Assembly: GCA_023415825.1 (NCBI GenBank)
Contig: JAEZJF010000010.1
Coordinates: 62,001-126,000, forward strand
DNA: 64,000 nucleotides
Reading direction: 5' to 3'
Origin: Bacillota bacterium
GTDB taxonomy: Bacteria; Bacillota; Clostridia; DSM-8532
Positions 25,948 to 35,670 of this stretch are shown here, piece after piece (within the stretch, counting starts at the first letter, position 1; each line of letters starts with the position of its first letter). The translations under genes were made by a program, and so were the position numbers. A model generated the notes under the pieces. That model searched no databases. It saw nothing but the letters and a program-made list of their open reading frames with translations, and was not told the origin of the DNA.

Positions 25948-27474
25948 CTATTTTGTACTGCCTTGTTCCGGGTCTGTTGGATCATTTCGGTATTCCTTGG
26001 GGGAAACACCGGTAAATCGCTTAAAAATTCGGGTAAAGTAGTTGGCGTTGTCAAAGCCGATTTTATCACAAATCTCATTAATCCGGATATGATCGTTAAG
26101 CATCTGCTTGGACAAATTAACCTTATACCTGTGAACATAGGTGACAAAATTGACGCCGGTCTCCTTTTTGAAAAGCTGGCTGAGATAGGGGGTGGAGACA
26201 TTAACATACCGGGCTGCTTCGGTAAGCTGGACGAAGCGGGAAGGATTCTGGATGATAAATTCAATGGCCTTGGCAACAATGGGTGAATACCCGTCGGAAT
26301 TTTCGGAGCTGGCCGTAAAGGTTATGTTGGCGAAATTAAGCAGCTCGTGATGAACCACAGAAACGCTCTGGGCGTTAATAATGGTTTTCTGGCAATGGTA
26401 GTACTGACTTTCCAAAGCCCCGGAATTTGGCTGAAACAGCTTAAGAATGGCGATGGTATATTGCAGGAACTCGTCCTTTGGAATATTATCGGCATGAGAA
26501 AAATAGTAGAAAAAGTCATCAATCTCTTTTAACACGCCCGAGGCGTTTTTTGCACAATTATTACAGGAAATCGTTTTTTTGTTTTCCTGGTAAAAAGCTT
26601 TATGCTTGGCATCCATAGCCTGCATCCGGGTGTAGACAGCAACATGTCCGGGACGATCCCAAAAAAGCTCGTCAGCAATCTGGCTTGCATGGAGGTAATG
26701 ACTCCTAAGTTCCGACCAATCGCCATATTCATCACTAAAACCTATAGAACAAAGGGCATCCAGAGTTGGCTCCAAATGGAGCTTGAGTGCGGCCGCAATC
26801 GTCTCCTTGTCTGCATTTTGGGGAAGGACAATACAAATATTGTCTGTTTCAGTCAGACAGATAATACTTTCCACCCCACAGTTTTTAAGAATTTGGCGGC
26901 ACATATTGAGTTTTATACTTGAGGCCACAATATGGCCCGGCTTTTGCGAGGTCAGGATCACACAGGCCAGAAAGCCGCCGGGGAAAAGCTTCTGCTCGTC
27001 TTGGGCCAGGGATTCGTTATGATTGATTACTTTATCCAGCAGAATGGATGCATCCGGGCAATGAGTCTCGCCATCCGTTTTTTCAGTAACCCCGTGGGAG
27101 GACGGAAGGATTTTAATCTTGTTTAAAACCCTTAAAAGCTCTGTGGGATTCATGGTCAACTTATTGACATAGTCCACCACTTTATGGCGCAGAGCTGTAC
27201 GAACACTATCAAAATCATCACAGCAGCTTAGGATAATGATATTGATGAAGATACCTTCATCCTCCAGCTTCTGCATCAGGTCAAAACCGCTCATTCGGGG
27301 CATCTTCAAATCCAGCAGCATAATATCGGGCTTTAGCTGATGAATTTTCTGATAAGCATCCAGGCCGTCGACGGCATCATCCAGAAGGGTGAAGCCCTGA
27401 CTTTCCCAGTCCATGCAGGTACGGAGCCCAACCCTTACCAGGTATTCATCCTCTACTATCAGAACTGTTGCCAT
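25948..27474 (-). CDS. YesN-type AraC response regulator
   Basis: 508-residue response regulator. The receiver domain at residues 1-120 has E8/D9 and phospho-acceptor D55 (IMLLDLKMPRMSG). A long, poorly conserved middle region (about 140-390) is typical of YesN proteins. The C-terminal AraC DNA-binding domain has its two helix-turn-helix motifs in QLTEAARYVNVSTPYLSQLF and INEICDKIGFDNANYFTRIF. The gene lies 13 bases after the sensor kinase gene, in the same operon as the PfkB kinase and the isomerase. It probably activates the divergent ABC-transporter operon. Confidence 0.93.
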   Translation of the reverse strand: MATVLIVEDEYLVRVGLRTCMDWESQGFTLLDDAVDGLDAYQKIHQLKPDIMLLDLKMPRMSGFDLMQKLEDEGIFINIIILSCCDDFDSVRTALRHKVVDYVNKLTMNPTELLRVLNKIKILPSSHGVTEKTDGETHCPDASILLDKVINHNESLAQDEQKLFPGGFLACVILTSQKPGHIVASSIKLNMCRQILKNCGVESIICLTETDNICIVLPQNADKETIAAALKLHLEPTLDALCSIGFSDEYGDWSELRSHYLHASQIADELFWDRPGHVAVYTRMQAMDAKHKAFYQENKKTISCNNCAKNASGVLKEIDDFFYYFSHADNIPKDEFLQYTIAILKLFQPNSGALESQYYHCQKTIINAQSVSVVHHELLNFANITFTASSENSDGYSPIVAKAIEFIIQNPSRFVQLTEAARYVNVSTPYLSQLFKKETGVNFVTYVHRYKVNLSKQMLNDHIRINEICDKIGFDNANYFTRIFKRFTGVSPKEYRNDPTDPEQGSTK

Positions 27475-27487
27475 GGTACACCTTCTT

Positions 27488-29155
27488 TCATGAGGTTTTG
27501 TAAGGCAGCGTCATGTCTACAAGACAGCCCTGATCGGGGCTGCTTGTAATCTTTAGTCCATAACTATTTCCAAAAAGCAGTTTAATACGCTCCTGAATAT
27601 TCCAGATACCAATTCCGGTAGAATGGACCGACTCGGTTTTTGTAACGGTCAGTTGGTCTGCATCCTGCTGGTTCATACCCGCCCCGTTGTCCTTGACCGA
27701 CACAATCAGGCGGTCATTTTGTCTTACGGCTGAGACAGTAATGAGTCCTTTGGAAAAGGCAAAGTTACCGTGCATAATGGCGTTTTCCAAAATGGGCTGA
27801 AGGCAGAACCGTGGAATCTGGCAGGATAGCAGCTCTTCCGGAACGTCTGTGATATAGGTGATGGTGTTTCCATAACGTACCTGCATCAGGGCAACATAGT
27901 CGTCCAGGATGTGGAGCTCTTCCTTAAGCGCGATGAAATCTCCGCTTTTACTGAAGGAATAGTGAAGAATGTTGCCGAGTCGGCTTAACATGTCTGCTGC
28001 CAGATTATTGCCATTTATGGAGGATATCCACTTGATGCTGTTCAATGTGTTGTTTAGAAAATGAGGATTTATTTGGGCCATAAGAGCCTCAAACCGCATA
28101 TTTTCTTTCATGGCCGCCTGCTTTGAAGCGGTATCCATCAAGACATAAATGCATTCAGAGACCTCATTGAGATTTTCCGAGAGCAGATTGATTTCCTTAA
28201 AGCTGTTTGGAGCAGGTGTCAGGGAGAAATCAGCCTTCTGCAGCTTGTGCATCTGACCTAAAAGGATATTGATGGGAACACCCATATAATTGGAAATGGC
28301 GTTTATAATCAGGAAAAGAATGAGAATCAGCATCACGAAATATCCCAGAAACATTGTCTGCTGATTGTTTACCCTGGCATTGAGCACATTGGTGGGAACA
28401 GTGACCACCAGCTTCATGCCCCAGGTTTTAATTTGCTCTTCAAAAACGGTGGCTTTATTCGGATTAGTTATAACATAACTGTTATTAACACAGATGAGGG
28501 TATCCCGGTTGTAGATTTCCTGTTTATACTGAAGAAAGGGGTGGTTGGTCATTTTCTCCCAAAACCACTTTTGTGGGACCTTGATATGCAAAAGAGCGAT
28601 GATCTGCTGATCCAAGCCACGTATAGGCCAGGTGGCCTCCAGATTTCCGGTGGTTTCAGGCTTCAGAACATTATACCAGACTGCCCGGTTCTCATCGAGA
28701 AGCTTATTGGTAAAGACATCAGGAATAGAGGAAAGCTGTTCGACTTTTTCAAAGCCGACCACTCTGCCTGTACGCGTAATGACGGATACTTCAGGATTGA
28801 GAGAGTACATGGTGGCATTTGTGAGATTGCGTATGTAAGCCATAAGGCGTTCCCGGGCAAAAATGGCATCGGCCGACTCAGGAGCGTCGGCCATGGTGTT
28901 AAGATAGGAGAGTACGTCGGAGCTTGAGCTGATATAAGCAGCCGTATAGCTGATGCTTTCTACGACCGTTTCCAATTGGTGGACATTACTGGTAATGGCG
29001 AGCTCGGCGGATTCAGACTCAATTCCCCGGAGAATACGGTTAAGGTTACCGGTGAAAAGATACGAAAAAATGACCACCGGAATGATGACGCCAATGGTAA
29101 AAAACAGCAGTAATGCCCACCTAATGGTCAGACGGCCCAAAAAACGATCACGCAT
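27488..29155 (-). CDS. YesM-type sensor histidine kinase
   Basis: 555-residue membrane kinase of the sugar-responsive YesM class. Transmembrane helices lie near residues 13-35 and 270-292 and enclose an extracytoplasmic sensor of about 230 residues. A HAMP-like segment follows. The His_kinase domain has its phospho-acceptor in QINPHFLNNTLNSIKW. The ATPase domain contains LQPILENAIMHG and VKDNGAGMNQQD with STGIGIWNIQERI. It overlaps the expression unit with yesN (13-base gap) and follows the PfkB gene by 32 bases. In this class the ligand is usually sensed directly or through a sugar-binding protein. Confidence 0.93.
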   Translation of the reverse strand: MRDRFLGRLTIRWALLLFFTIGVIIPVVIFSYLFTGNLNRILRGIESESAELAITSNVHQLETVVESISYTAAYISSSSDVLSYLNTMADAPESADAIFARERLMAYIRNLTNATMYSLNPEVSVITRTGRVVGFEKVEQLSSIPDVFTNKLLDENRAVWYNVLKPETTGNLEATWPIRGLDQQIIALLHIKVPQKWFWEKMTNHPFLQYKQEIYNRDTLICVNNSYVITNPNKATVFEEQIKTWGMKLVVTVPTNVLNARVNNQQTMFLGYFVMLILILFLIINAISNYMGVPINILLGQMHKLQKADFSLTPAPNSFKEINLLSENLNEVSECIYVLMDTASKQAAMKENMRFEALMAQINPHFLNNTLNSIKWISSINGNNLAADMLSRLGNILHYSFSKSGDFIALKEELHILDDYVALMQVRYGNTITYITDVPEELLSCQIPRFCLQPILENAIMHGNFAFSKGLITVSAVRQNDRLIVSVKDNGAGMNQQDADQLTVTKTESVHSTGIGIWNIQERIKLLFGNSYGLKITSSPDQGCLVDMTLPYKTS

Positions 29156-29187
29156 AGCATGTCTCCAAGTTACTCTGCCAGTGATGT

Positions 29188-30162
29188 TTAAATATTCCGG
29201 TTATAGTACCTGATCCGCTGGCGAATTTCATCGTCAGGGAAGGAGCCGGTGTTAAGATATTCCGTAACAGTTTTATAGTCCGGGATGGCGGCCCGACCGC
29301 CGATCCCTGTACACTTTATAGCAGAAACGGCTGATGCCAGCCGGGCGGACTCAACGGAATCAAGCCCTTTACATAGCCCTGCCAGATATCCGCCATGGAA
29401 GACATCACCCGCCCCGACTGTATCTACAACCTTTATGTTTTTCTGAAAGGCCGGTACTTCAAAGTAGGTATCGCCCGCCATGCCCCGACAGCCCTGTTTT
29501 CCAAAGGTAAAAATAACGGTGGAAGGCCCGGAGGCCATCATAAAGCGCAGGTTTTCCTTCATGTCCCCGCCTAAGGGAAAATACTGGTGATAAAACTCCT
29601 CGGACCCGATTAATATATCCACCATAGAAAGGCTTTCTACAATTTCAGGGGAATAGAAATCAGCGTCAAGGCATACCTGGGTTCCTGAAATACGGGCGAT
29701 TTCAGCAGCCTTTCGATCTACCGCATCCATTCTGCATAGATGCAGGAATTTAGCTTGTGAAATGGCCTCGCTGCAATTTTCAATATCTCCGGTGGTCAAG
29801 CCTGTTCCTTGGTCATTATAATTCCAGAGAATACGGCGCCCACCTGATTCAGTGTCGGAAATAACGATTGAGAAGCCTTCCTGATAGCCCTTCTTCACAG
29901 AGATGTCGGCCACATCTATACCATGGCGCACGAAGTCGTCCAGAAGGAATTTACCACGTGAGCTGTCCCCTAAAACCGCAATCATCTTGCAGGGAATACC
30001 CTGCCTTGCCGCAGCCACCAGTGCCGTTGCAACCTTGCCGCCGCCCTGACAGCTGCTTTCGACTATCTGCATGCTTTCGTTATCCCGGGGCATTTCTTTG
30101 AGTCTGATCAGTTGGTCGAACCAAGGAACATCAATTCCTACAATTAAAGGATTAGCTTTCAT
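29188..30162 (-). CDS. PfkB-family carbohydrate kinase
   Basis: 324-residue ATP-dependent sugar kinase of the ribokinase superfamily. Signature 1 is QGGGKVATALVAAARQG near residue 40. Signature 2 is DTVGAGDVFHGGYLAG, where the GAGD aspartate near residue 260 is the catalytic base. The start ATG at 30162 follows a 69-base gap from the isomerase gene. Its place between an isomerase and a divergent aldolase operon suggests that it phosphorylates a ketose at C1 before aldol cleavage. Ribokinase, fructokinase and sulfofructose kinase belong to the same fold, so the sugar is unknown. Confidence 0.88.
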   Translation of the reverse strand: MKANPLIVGIDVPWFDQLIRLKEMPRDNESMQIVESSCQGGGKVATALVAAARQGIPCKMIAVLGDSSRGKFLLDDFVRHGIDVADISVKKGYQEGFSIVISDTESGGRRILWNYNDQGTGLTTGDIENCSEAISQAKFLHLCRMDAVDRKAAEIARISGTQVCLDADFYSPEIVESLSMVDILIGSEEFYHQYFPLGGDMKENLRFMMASGPSTVIFTFGKQGCRGMAGDTYFEVPAFQKNIKVVDTVGAGDVFHGGYLAGLCKGLDSVESARLASAVSAIKCTGIGGRAAIPDYKTVTEYLNTGSFPDDEIRQRIRYYNRNI

Positions 30163-30231
30163 TGTTAAAGTCCTTCCTTATTAATGTGCAGGATAATCAC
30201 TATTATAGTAAATGGTATCCTGAAAAGCAAA

Positions 30232-31599
30232 CTATGGTCTGTCGAAATTGAGGCCTTCCATATATTTGCATGCCTCTTCAATGGGAGCGGTGTGGTGCCC
30301 GTATACGCAAGCCACATGGTGGATGTAGGGGCCTAAGACCAATTTCTTTTCCCATTTAGCCCATGAGTCCACTTCTACCCATAAATAATTGCCGTTTGTT
30401 TGAGGACCATCAGTTGTTTTAGCCAGCCCAGCCAAAAGATTATAAGTTCCTCGGCAGCCGTCAAAGCGCAGTAGGGTGAGCTCCCCGTCGTGCAGGGGCC
30501 ATTGTCCCATACCGTCGTTGATGAAAGCGTGCGCGTTAGCCTTCCTGAGGCCTTTTGGGAAAGGTCCGCAATGCCAGAGAAGCTCGGCGTTTTCGTTAGT
30601 GGGATGGCGCTGGGTAAGATCGGCGAGGAATACGGGCTCTGAATAATTGTTGCAAGCTTGGGCTATCAACATGCTGATGGCACCGTGGACATCATTTTCA
30701 CATGCAACGGGAAGTCCCTCATCCAAAAGGTTACCGAATACCGCACAAGGGCGTATGCCAAGGCCCTGTCCATATATGTTCCAGCACTCGCTCACCACAG
30801 CGGAACAATTGTTTTCATGAGCAAATTGTCGTATGGCAAGCTGCAACCCTGCCATACGGCTAAGGCTTACGGCATCCATTTTACTGGTGTCTACCCCGGC
30901 TTTATGATAGCCTTCAATGATTTTTTGTGCATCTGGGGACTCTGCCAGGCTCAAAGCGGATTGGATGATGGTGGTGGCGGGAACAGGGACAAGCTCGAAT
31001 CCGAAGCGTTCCAATAATTCACTTTCGTTAATCATAACACTGAGGAAGGGCTGGGGACGGACACTGATCTGTGCGATGCGCACATTTCTAAGATTGGCAA
31101 GTATCCGGGAGGTCACGATAAAATCTCTGAAGCCCTTTTGGAACACTTCGTCATCGGTAAAGGAATTTTCAATATAGGTAAAGGGGACACCACCCCGATA
31201 AAGTGCCTTGCCCGCAGCAAAAAGACCGCACTGGGTATCGGTATCCCGCCACGCGAAGCCTTCAGGAGTACTGTCACGCTCTCCCCAAATAAGAACAGGA
31301 AGCTTCAAGGCTCTGGCCAAGCGGAGCACCGTCTCCTCCTGTCCGAAGTTGCAGTGGGGAATGAAAAGAGCATTGACCTTTTTATTACGGAAATGCTCAA
31401 TGATTTTGTCGGCAGTCGCAATATCGGACATGATATTATCGGAGCTTAATCCCTCAATTCCTACAAACTCCACGTCGTATTTTTCACAGAGGGTTTTTGT
31501 TACTTCATTGATATGGTCACGGTTTTTCAGTGTGGCGGCGTTGGTGACCCAATCCCTTCTTGTGGGTGCCACACCCAGAATAACTTTTTTATGGCTCAT
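30232..31599 (-). CDS. L-fucose/arabinose isomerase-like sugar isomerase
   Basis: 455-residue enzyme of the COG2407 type (fucose isomerase and related proteins). Start ATG at 31599 has AGGAGG nine bases upstream; an upstream in-frame start at 31644 lacks this. Candidate metal and catalytic residues include the glutamate in VSECWNIYGQGLG, the acidic CENDVHGAISM, and the histidine in a WHCGPFP block. Known members interconvert an aldose and a ketose using Mn2+. The gene is first in a leftward operon with the PfkB kinase and the YesMN pair. The substrate could be fucose, arabinose, a deoxy sugar or a sulfosugar. Confidence 0.75.
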   Translation of the reverse strand: MSHKKVILGVAPTRRDWVTNAATLKNRDHINEVTKTLCEKYDVEFVGIEGLSSDNIMSDIATADKIIEHFRNKKVNALFIPHCNFGQEETVLRLARALKLPVLIWGERDSTPEGFAWRDTDTQCGLFAAGKALYRGGVPFTYIENSFTDDEVFQKGFRDFIVTSRILANLRNVRIAQISVRPQPFLSVMINESELLERFGFELVPVPATTIIQSALSLAESPDAQKIIEGYHKAGVDTSKMDAVSLSRMAGLQLAIRQFAHENNCSAVVSECWNIYGQGLGIRPCAVFGNLLDEGLPVACENDVHGAISMLIAQACNNYSEPVFLADLTQRHPTNENAELLWHCGPFPKGLRKANAHAFINDGMGQWPLHDGELTLLRFDGCRGTYNLLAGLAKTTDGPQTNGNYLWVEVDSWAKWEKKLVLGPYIHHVACVYGHHTAPIEEACKYMEGLNFDRP

Positions 31600-31868
31600 G
31601 AGTCTGTTCCTCCTATTGTTAATAAATATCACTTTATAGGTCAACTATAATGGAACGATTTTGGGCAAGTCAACAGCTCCGAAATAACACATTAAGATTG
31701 TGCGGGAAAAACTAAAGAATGTTCAAGTCTATCCATCCTGAATAAAAAAAGCACCTAACAAGCTTAAAATTATTGCATTTTAGATAAATATGGTTTCTGT
31801 TCTACAATGTAAATCTCAAGTAAAATAGATTTCAAGGAAATCCAAATGAAGAAAAGGAATGAAGCCCT

Positions 31869-32360
31869 ATGAAATTGAAACCTGAAGTACTTGAAAGAGA
31901 ATCCTTTCGTAAACTGGGGGACTTTGAAAATCTTCTGGAGCTAAGTAATGTCTATTCTGGTCAAAAGGTAGATGAGGGTTTTTTCCCCGATGCCCTCCGC
32001 TTGGATAACGATAGCCAAGCCACCTCTGTTTCCATCACCAAAGTATGCGGAAAGCCAAAATCTATTCGAAGTGTGGAGTATCATTCCCATAGCTGTGAAG
32101 GCATTCTTCCGCTGGATGGCGATGTATACATTTTTGCAGCACCGGCCTTTTGGTATTTGAAGCTTGAAGAAACAAGGTTGTTTCGGGTGCCCAGGGGGAC
32201 CATGGTCAAGCTGAAGCCTGGAGTTGTGCATGGTGCACCGATTTCCGCGGATGGTAGCCCCGTCAATGTTATGATCCTGCTTCCAGAGAGAACCTATAGT
32301 AATGACTGTACGTTCATTGATCTGGAAGAAGAAAAATACATGTATCCGGAGCTTGATTAG
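31869..32360 (+). CDS. AllA-like cupin domain protein
   Basis: 163-residue small cytoplasmic protein with a single cupin barrel. The stretch SVEYHSHSCEGILPLDGDVY, the FRVPRGTMVKLKPGVVHGAP block and the late VNVMILLPERTY match the ureidoglycolate lyase (AllA) fold, including the H-x-x-x-x-E and VVHGAP elements. It starts the rightward operon, 81 bases before the sugar-binding lipoprotein, and there is no allantoin gene nearby. A role as sugar mutarotase, lyase or isomerase in the same pathway is an inference. AllA-type function itself seems unlikely here. Confidence 0.65.
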   Translation: MKLKPEVLERESFRKLGDFENLLELSNVYSGQKVDEGFFPDALRLDNDSQATSVSITKVCGKPKSIRSVEYHSHSCEGILPLDGDVYIFAAPAFWYLKLEETRLFRVPRGTMVKLKPGVVHGAPISADGSPVNVMILLPERTYSNDCTFIDLEEEKYMYPELD

Positions 32361-32441
32361 TACGGTTTTCATCAATAAGGGACAGAAGTTCCCCTTTTAG
32401 ACGTGAACCGGTATTATATAAAAGTAACAGGAGGGAAAAAA

Positions 32442-33761
32442 ATGAAAAAGATTCTTTGTTTGTTTCTTGTGGCAGCAATGACGGTGACACTATTTGCCGC
32501 TTGCGGTCAGCAGCCGGCTCCAGCATCAAGCAACACGCCGTCACCATCTGCCTCTGCACCAACTTCATCACCGGGGGAAGCAAAGCCTGAAGAAATCAAA
32601 GGGGATATTACCTTCATGGTAATAGATTCCTTCACCAAGAGTGAGGATGCGGCTTTGTACGCTACCACCAAGGCTTTCATGGAAAAATACCCCGGCATCA
32701 AAGTAACCATTGAACCCACTGCAGCTACAAATATCAAGGATAAGTTCACTACCTCCGCACTCTCCGGTGCAGGCCCCGACATCATCGCTCTGGACTCCGC
32801 CGGATGGGCTGTTGATGCTGCAGCTGCAAACCTGCTTGCTCCTTTGGATAAGGAATTAGGGCCCATCAAGGATCAGTTCAACGAAGGACCTCTGAATTCC
32901 GCCTTATACAATGGTAACCATTATGCTGTACCCTGGTACATGAACAACATGGGAATGTTCTACAACAAAAAGATACTGGCTGACGCCGGCGTAGACAAGG
33001 TTCCTGCAACATGGGCAGAGTTTACAGACGCACTTACCAAGGTTGGCAATGCTGGCAAGAAGGGAATCATTCTTCCATTCTTCTTCCCATCCTATGTCAT
33101 GTATGCGTTCTACTATCAGAATGGCAATCCGGTTATTGACACCTCCGGTGGCAAACCTGTTTCAACACTGATGACCGACAGCGGAAAAGAAGCTTTCAAC
33201 TATCTGGCAGAACTGCACACCAAGTACAAGGCGTTCCCTGAATCCACAAAAGATGCCATGTCATGGGATCAAACCTATGCTCCTTTCATCCAGGAAGAGG
33301 TTGCCTTCCTTTTCTGCGGCGACTGGGCTAACTGGGCATTGAAGGATAGCGGGATTGATTACGGGATCGCACCTCTGCCTGTTGGAAAGCAGCCCGCAAC
33401 GGTTCTCGGAGGCTATACACTTTCAATCAACAAGAATACCGCCAGCTATGACGCAGCTTGGAAGTACATCGAATGGCTGACAGCCAAGGAACAGAATGAT
33501 GTTTTATTGTCCTATGGTCGCGTAGGTGCAAGAAAAGACATCGACTCCGCAGCACTTATCAAGCAGGCCCCTCATCTGGAACAGTTTATTTCACAGAACT
33601 CCTACACCATGGCCAGACCTTCTATTGTAAAACTGGCAGAATTTGACGATATGTTTGCAAATGCATATAAACAAGTCATTTTAAATGCCAAGACAGCCGA
33701 AGAAGCATTAAATGAGTTGGATGCAAAGGTTAATGCTTTCCTGGCAAAAGAGTATAAATAG
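32442..33761 (+). CDS. ABC transporter sugar-binding lipoprotein
   Basis: 439-residue extracellular solute-binding protein (family 1). Start ATG at 32442 has GGAGGG before it; the longer form from 32403 lacks a site. The lipobox LFAACG gives a lipidated cysteine near residue 21, followed by a serine/proline-rich spacer (PSPSASAPTSSPG). The mature domain has a typical sugar-binding pattern (GPDIIALDSAGWAV, NGNHYAVPWYMNN). It delivers its sugar to the two permeases downstream. No ATPase is encoded in the locus, so a shared MsmX-like ATPase elsewhere is needed. Confidence 0.94.
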   Translation: MKKILCLFLVAAMTVTLFAACGQQPAPASSNTPSPSASAPTSSPGEAKPEEIKGDITFMVIDSFTKSEDAALYATTKAFMEKYPGIKVTIEPTAATNIKDKFTTSALSGAGPDIIALDSAGWAVDAAAANLLAPLDKELGPIKDQFNEGPLNSALYNGNHYAVPWYMNNMGMFYNKKILADAGVDKVPATWAEFTDALTKVGNAGKKGIILPFFFPSYVMYAFYYQNGNPVIDTSGGKPVSTLMTDSGKEAFNYLAELHTKYKAFPESTKDAMSWDQTYAPFIQEEVAFLFCGDWANWALKDSGIDYGIAPLPVGKQPATVLGGYTLSINKNTASYDAAWKYIEWLTAKEQNDVLLSYGRVGARKDIDSAALIKQAPHLEQFISQNSYTMARPSIVKLAEFDDMFANAYKQVILNAKTAEEALNELDAKVNAFLAKEYK

Positions 33762-33775
33762 GGGTCCACAGGAAA

Positions 33776-33813
33776 GGGAGGCGTAGAAGGCGACATGACG
33801 CCTCCCTTTTTTT
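33776..33813 (+). terminator. Attenuating terminator after the sugar-binding protein
   Basis: GGGAGGCGT (33776-33784) pairs with ACGCCTCCC (33798-33806) and is followed by seven Ts. A terminator here is common in sugar ABC operons. It leaves the binding protein in excess over the permeases, with part of transcription reading through. Confidence 0.88.
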
Positions 33814-33927
33814 CACCAACATGATTTCTGATTTCGAGTCTATTTGCAGCCTTGGCTGTCATATCTGAAAAAACGCATTACAACTGGTATAGGCTATTGG
33901 CTTATGTTCACTATGGGGGAACTATAA

Positions 33928-34827
33928 ATGAATTCAACGGACTACAGCTTGAAAAAGAATTGGGTGGGTTACCTGCTGGTGCTCCCCACCTGTATCGCAA
34001 TATTCTGTGTTACCATCTATCCCATGCTTTACGGCTTGTTCATAGGGTTTCAGAATTACTCTTTGACCAAGTCCAATTCGCCGGATTTTAAAGCCTTTGC
34101 GGGCATTAATAATTTTATAGAGATTTTTAAGCAGCCGGAATTTATGCAGTCGCTTGGAAACACCATGATATGGACAGCGACCAATGTTGCTGTTCAACTG
34201 GTGCTTGCGACTATCATTTCGCTGCTATTGAATACCGACATGCGCGGACGCGGCTTTTTCCGCACAGCCACATTGGTGCCTTGGGCCATTCCGTCCGTTA
34301 TTGCCGCGCTGACCTTTAGATTTCTTTATGACACTAAAGTGGGCATTTTCAATCTTGTGTTAACAAAATTAAATATCATTTCAGAAGGTGTTTCCTGGCT
34401 GGGGAATATCAATACCGCCCGGTGGGCCGTCATAATTGAAAGCATCTGGAAAGGCACACCCTTTGTCATGATCTTTATTCTGGCCGCACTGCAGACAGTA
34501 CCCCTGGAATTATATGAAAGCGCACGTGTGGACGGTGCATCCCGAACCAAAATGTTCTTCCGGATCACTCTGCCCATGATCAAGGAGCCCGTGGCCATCG
34601 CCACTATTCTGACGACTATCGGAACCATCAACAATTTCAATGCAGTTTGGCTCATGACCCAGGGAGGACCTTTGGGAACTACTGAAATTCTTTATACCTA
34701 TTCTTATAAACGGGCATTTGTCATGTACGAATTCGGTGAGGCTGCCGCCATTTCAACCATTATCTTTGCGATAATTGCAGCGCTGACTTATTTATACACC
34801 AAGCTCATTGCAGAAAAGGAGAAATAA
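33928..34827 (+). CDS. Sugar ABC transporter permease, MalF/UgpA type
   Basis: 299-residue inner-membrane permease with six predicted transmembrane helices. The cytoplasmic EAA loop, which contacts the ATPase, is visible as ELYESARVDGASRTKMFFRI near residue 190. It starts 114 bases after the terminator that follows the binding protein. The second permease starts two bases after its stop. Together they form the membrane channel for the carbohydrate bound by the lipoprotein upstream. Confidence 0.94.
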   Translation: MNSTDYSLKKNWVGYLLVLPTCIAIFCVTIYPMLYGLFIGFQNYSLTKSNSPDFKAFAGINNFIEIFKQPEFMQSLGNTMIWTATNVAVQLVLATIISLLLNTDMRGRGFFRTATLVPWAIPSVIAALTFRFLYDTKVGIFNLVLTKLNIISEGVSWLGNINTARWAVIIESIWKGTPFVMIFILAALQTVPLELYESARVDGASRTKMFFRITLPMIKEPVAIATILTTIGTINNFNAVWLMTQGGPLGTTEILYTYSYKRAFVMYEFGEAAAISTIIFAIIAALTYLYTKLIAEKEK

Positions 34828-34828
34828 A

Positions 34829-35659
34829 ATGAATAAACGGGGGAATAAAGAAAAAGTCGCACAATACATATTGATATCAATTTTTGCTCTCCTCGCCCTT
34901 TTCCCATTGGTTTGGGTGATCCTAACTTCTCTGAAAAGCAAGGAACAGATCTTCAGTGTTGCAGATATTTTCCCCAGAAGCATTACGGTGGAAAACTACA
35001 TCAATGTGCTGGTTAAGGCAAAATTTCTGGTTTACTTTAATAACAGTGTCATAGTAGCTGTTATATCAACTTTGGTTTCCATTTTCCTTTCCGTAACCTG
35101 TGCTTACGGTCTCACCCGGTATCATATCCGGGGTGGCAATAAGCTGAAAATGGCCATTTTATATACCAGGATGTTTCCGGGCGTTTTGTTGGCCATACCC
35201 TATTATGTCATCATGAGAAGTCTTCGTTTAGGAGATACCCTTTTGGGGTTGGTCTTTATCTATTGCTCCTTTACGCTTCCATTTTGCATCTGGAATGTAC
35301 AAACCTTTTTTGAAAAACTCCCATGGGAGTTGGAGGAAGCCGCCAGTATTGACGGGGCCAACAAATTCCGGACTTTAATCTCCATCATGCTTCCCATTGC
35401 TAAGCCGGGTATTGTAGCTACGGCCCTGTATTCCTTCATGATGTCTTGGGATGAATTCATGTTCGCCAATTTATTTATTACCTCAACAGAGAAGAAAACC
35501 ATTTCCCTTGGAATTCAGTCCTTCATAGGAGAATACAGCACCGACTGGGGAAGCCTGATGGGCGCTGCCGTCATCAGCCTGATTCCCATTATCATATTCT
35601 TTTCGGTAGCCCAGAAGAGTCTTGTGGGAGGACTTTCTGCCGGTGCAGTCAAGGGATAA
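34829..35659 (+). CDS. Sugar ABC transporter permease, MalG/UgpE type
   Basis: 276-residue permease with six transmembrane helices and the EAA loop ELEEAASIDGANKFRTLISI near residue 170. ATG at 34829 is chosen over 34808 because AAAGGAG at 34815-34821 lies before it, inside the end of the upstream permease gene. The GH31 gene starts 11 bases after its stop, with GGAGG between, so the transporter and hydrolase are co-expressed. Confidence 0.94.
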   Translation: MNKRGNKEKVAQYILISIFALLALFPLVWVILTSLKSKEQIFSVADIFPRSITVENYINVLVKAKFLVYFNNSVIVAVISTLVSIFLSVTCAYGLTRYHIRGGNKLKMAILYTRMFPGVLLAIPYYVIMRSLRLGDTLLGLVFIYCSFTLPFCIWNVQTFFEKLPWELEEAASIDGANKFRTLISIMLPIAKPGIVATALYSFMMSWDEFMFANLFITSTEKKTISLGIQSFIGEYSTDWGSLMGAAVISLIPIIIFFSVAQKSLVGGLSAGAVKG

Positions 35660-35670
35660 GGAGGCTTGTT

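Noticed and set aside
25569..26279. 236-codon minus-strand ORF over the SPFH/yesN junction
   Set aside because: It is antisense to the SPFH gene and out of frame with the yesN gene, crosses the bidirectional terminator, and has a proline/leucine-rich shadow composition.
28433..28927. 164-codon plus-strand ORF inside the yesM gene
   Set aside because: Antisense to a complete histidine kinase and without a ribosome site.
31869..32360. True ureidoglycolate lyase (AllA) and an allantoin pathway
   Set aside because: No other purine-catabolism gene is present and the operon is for sugars, so only the fold is called.
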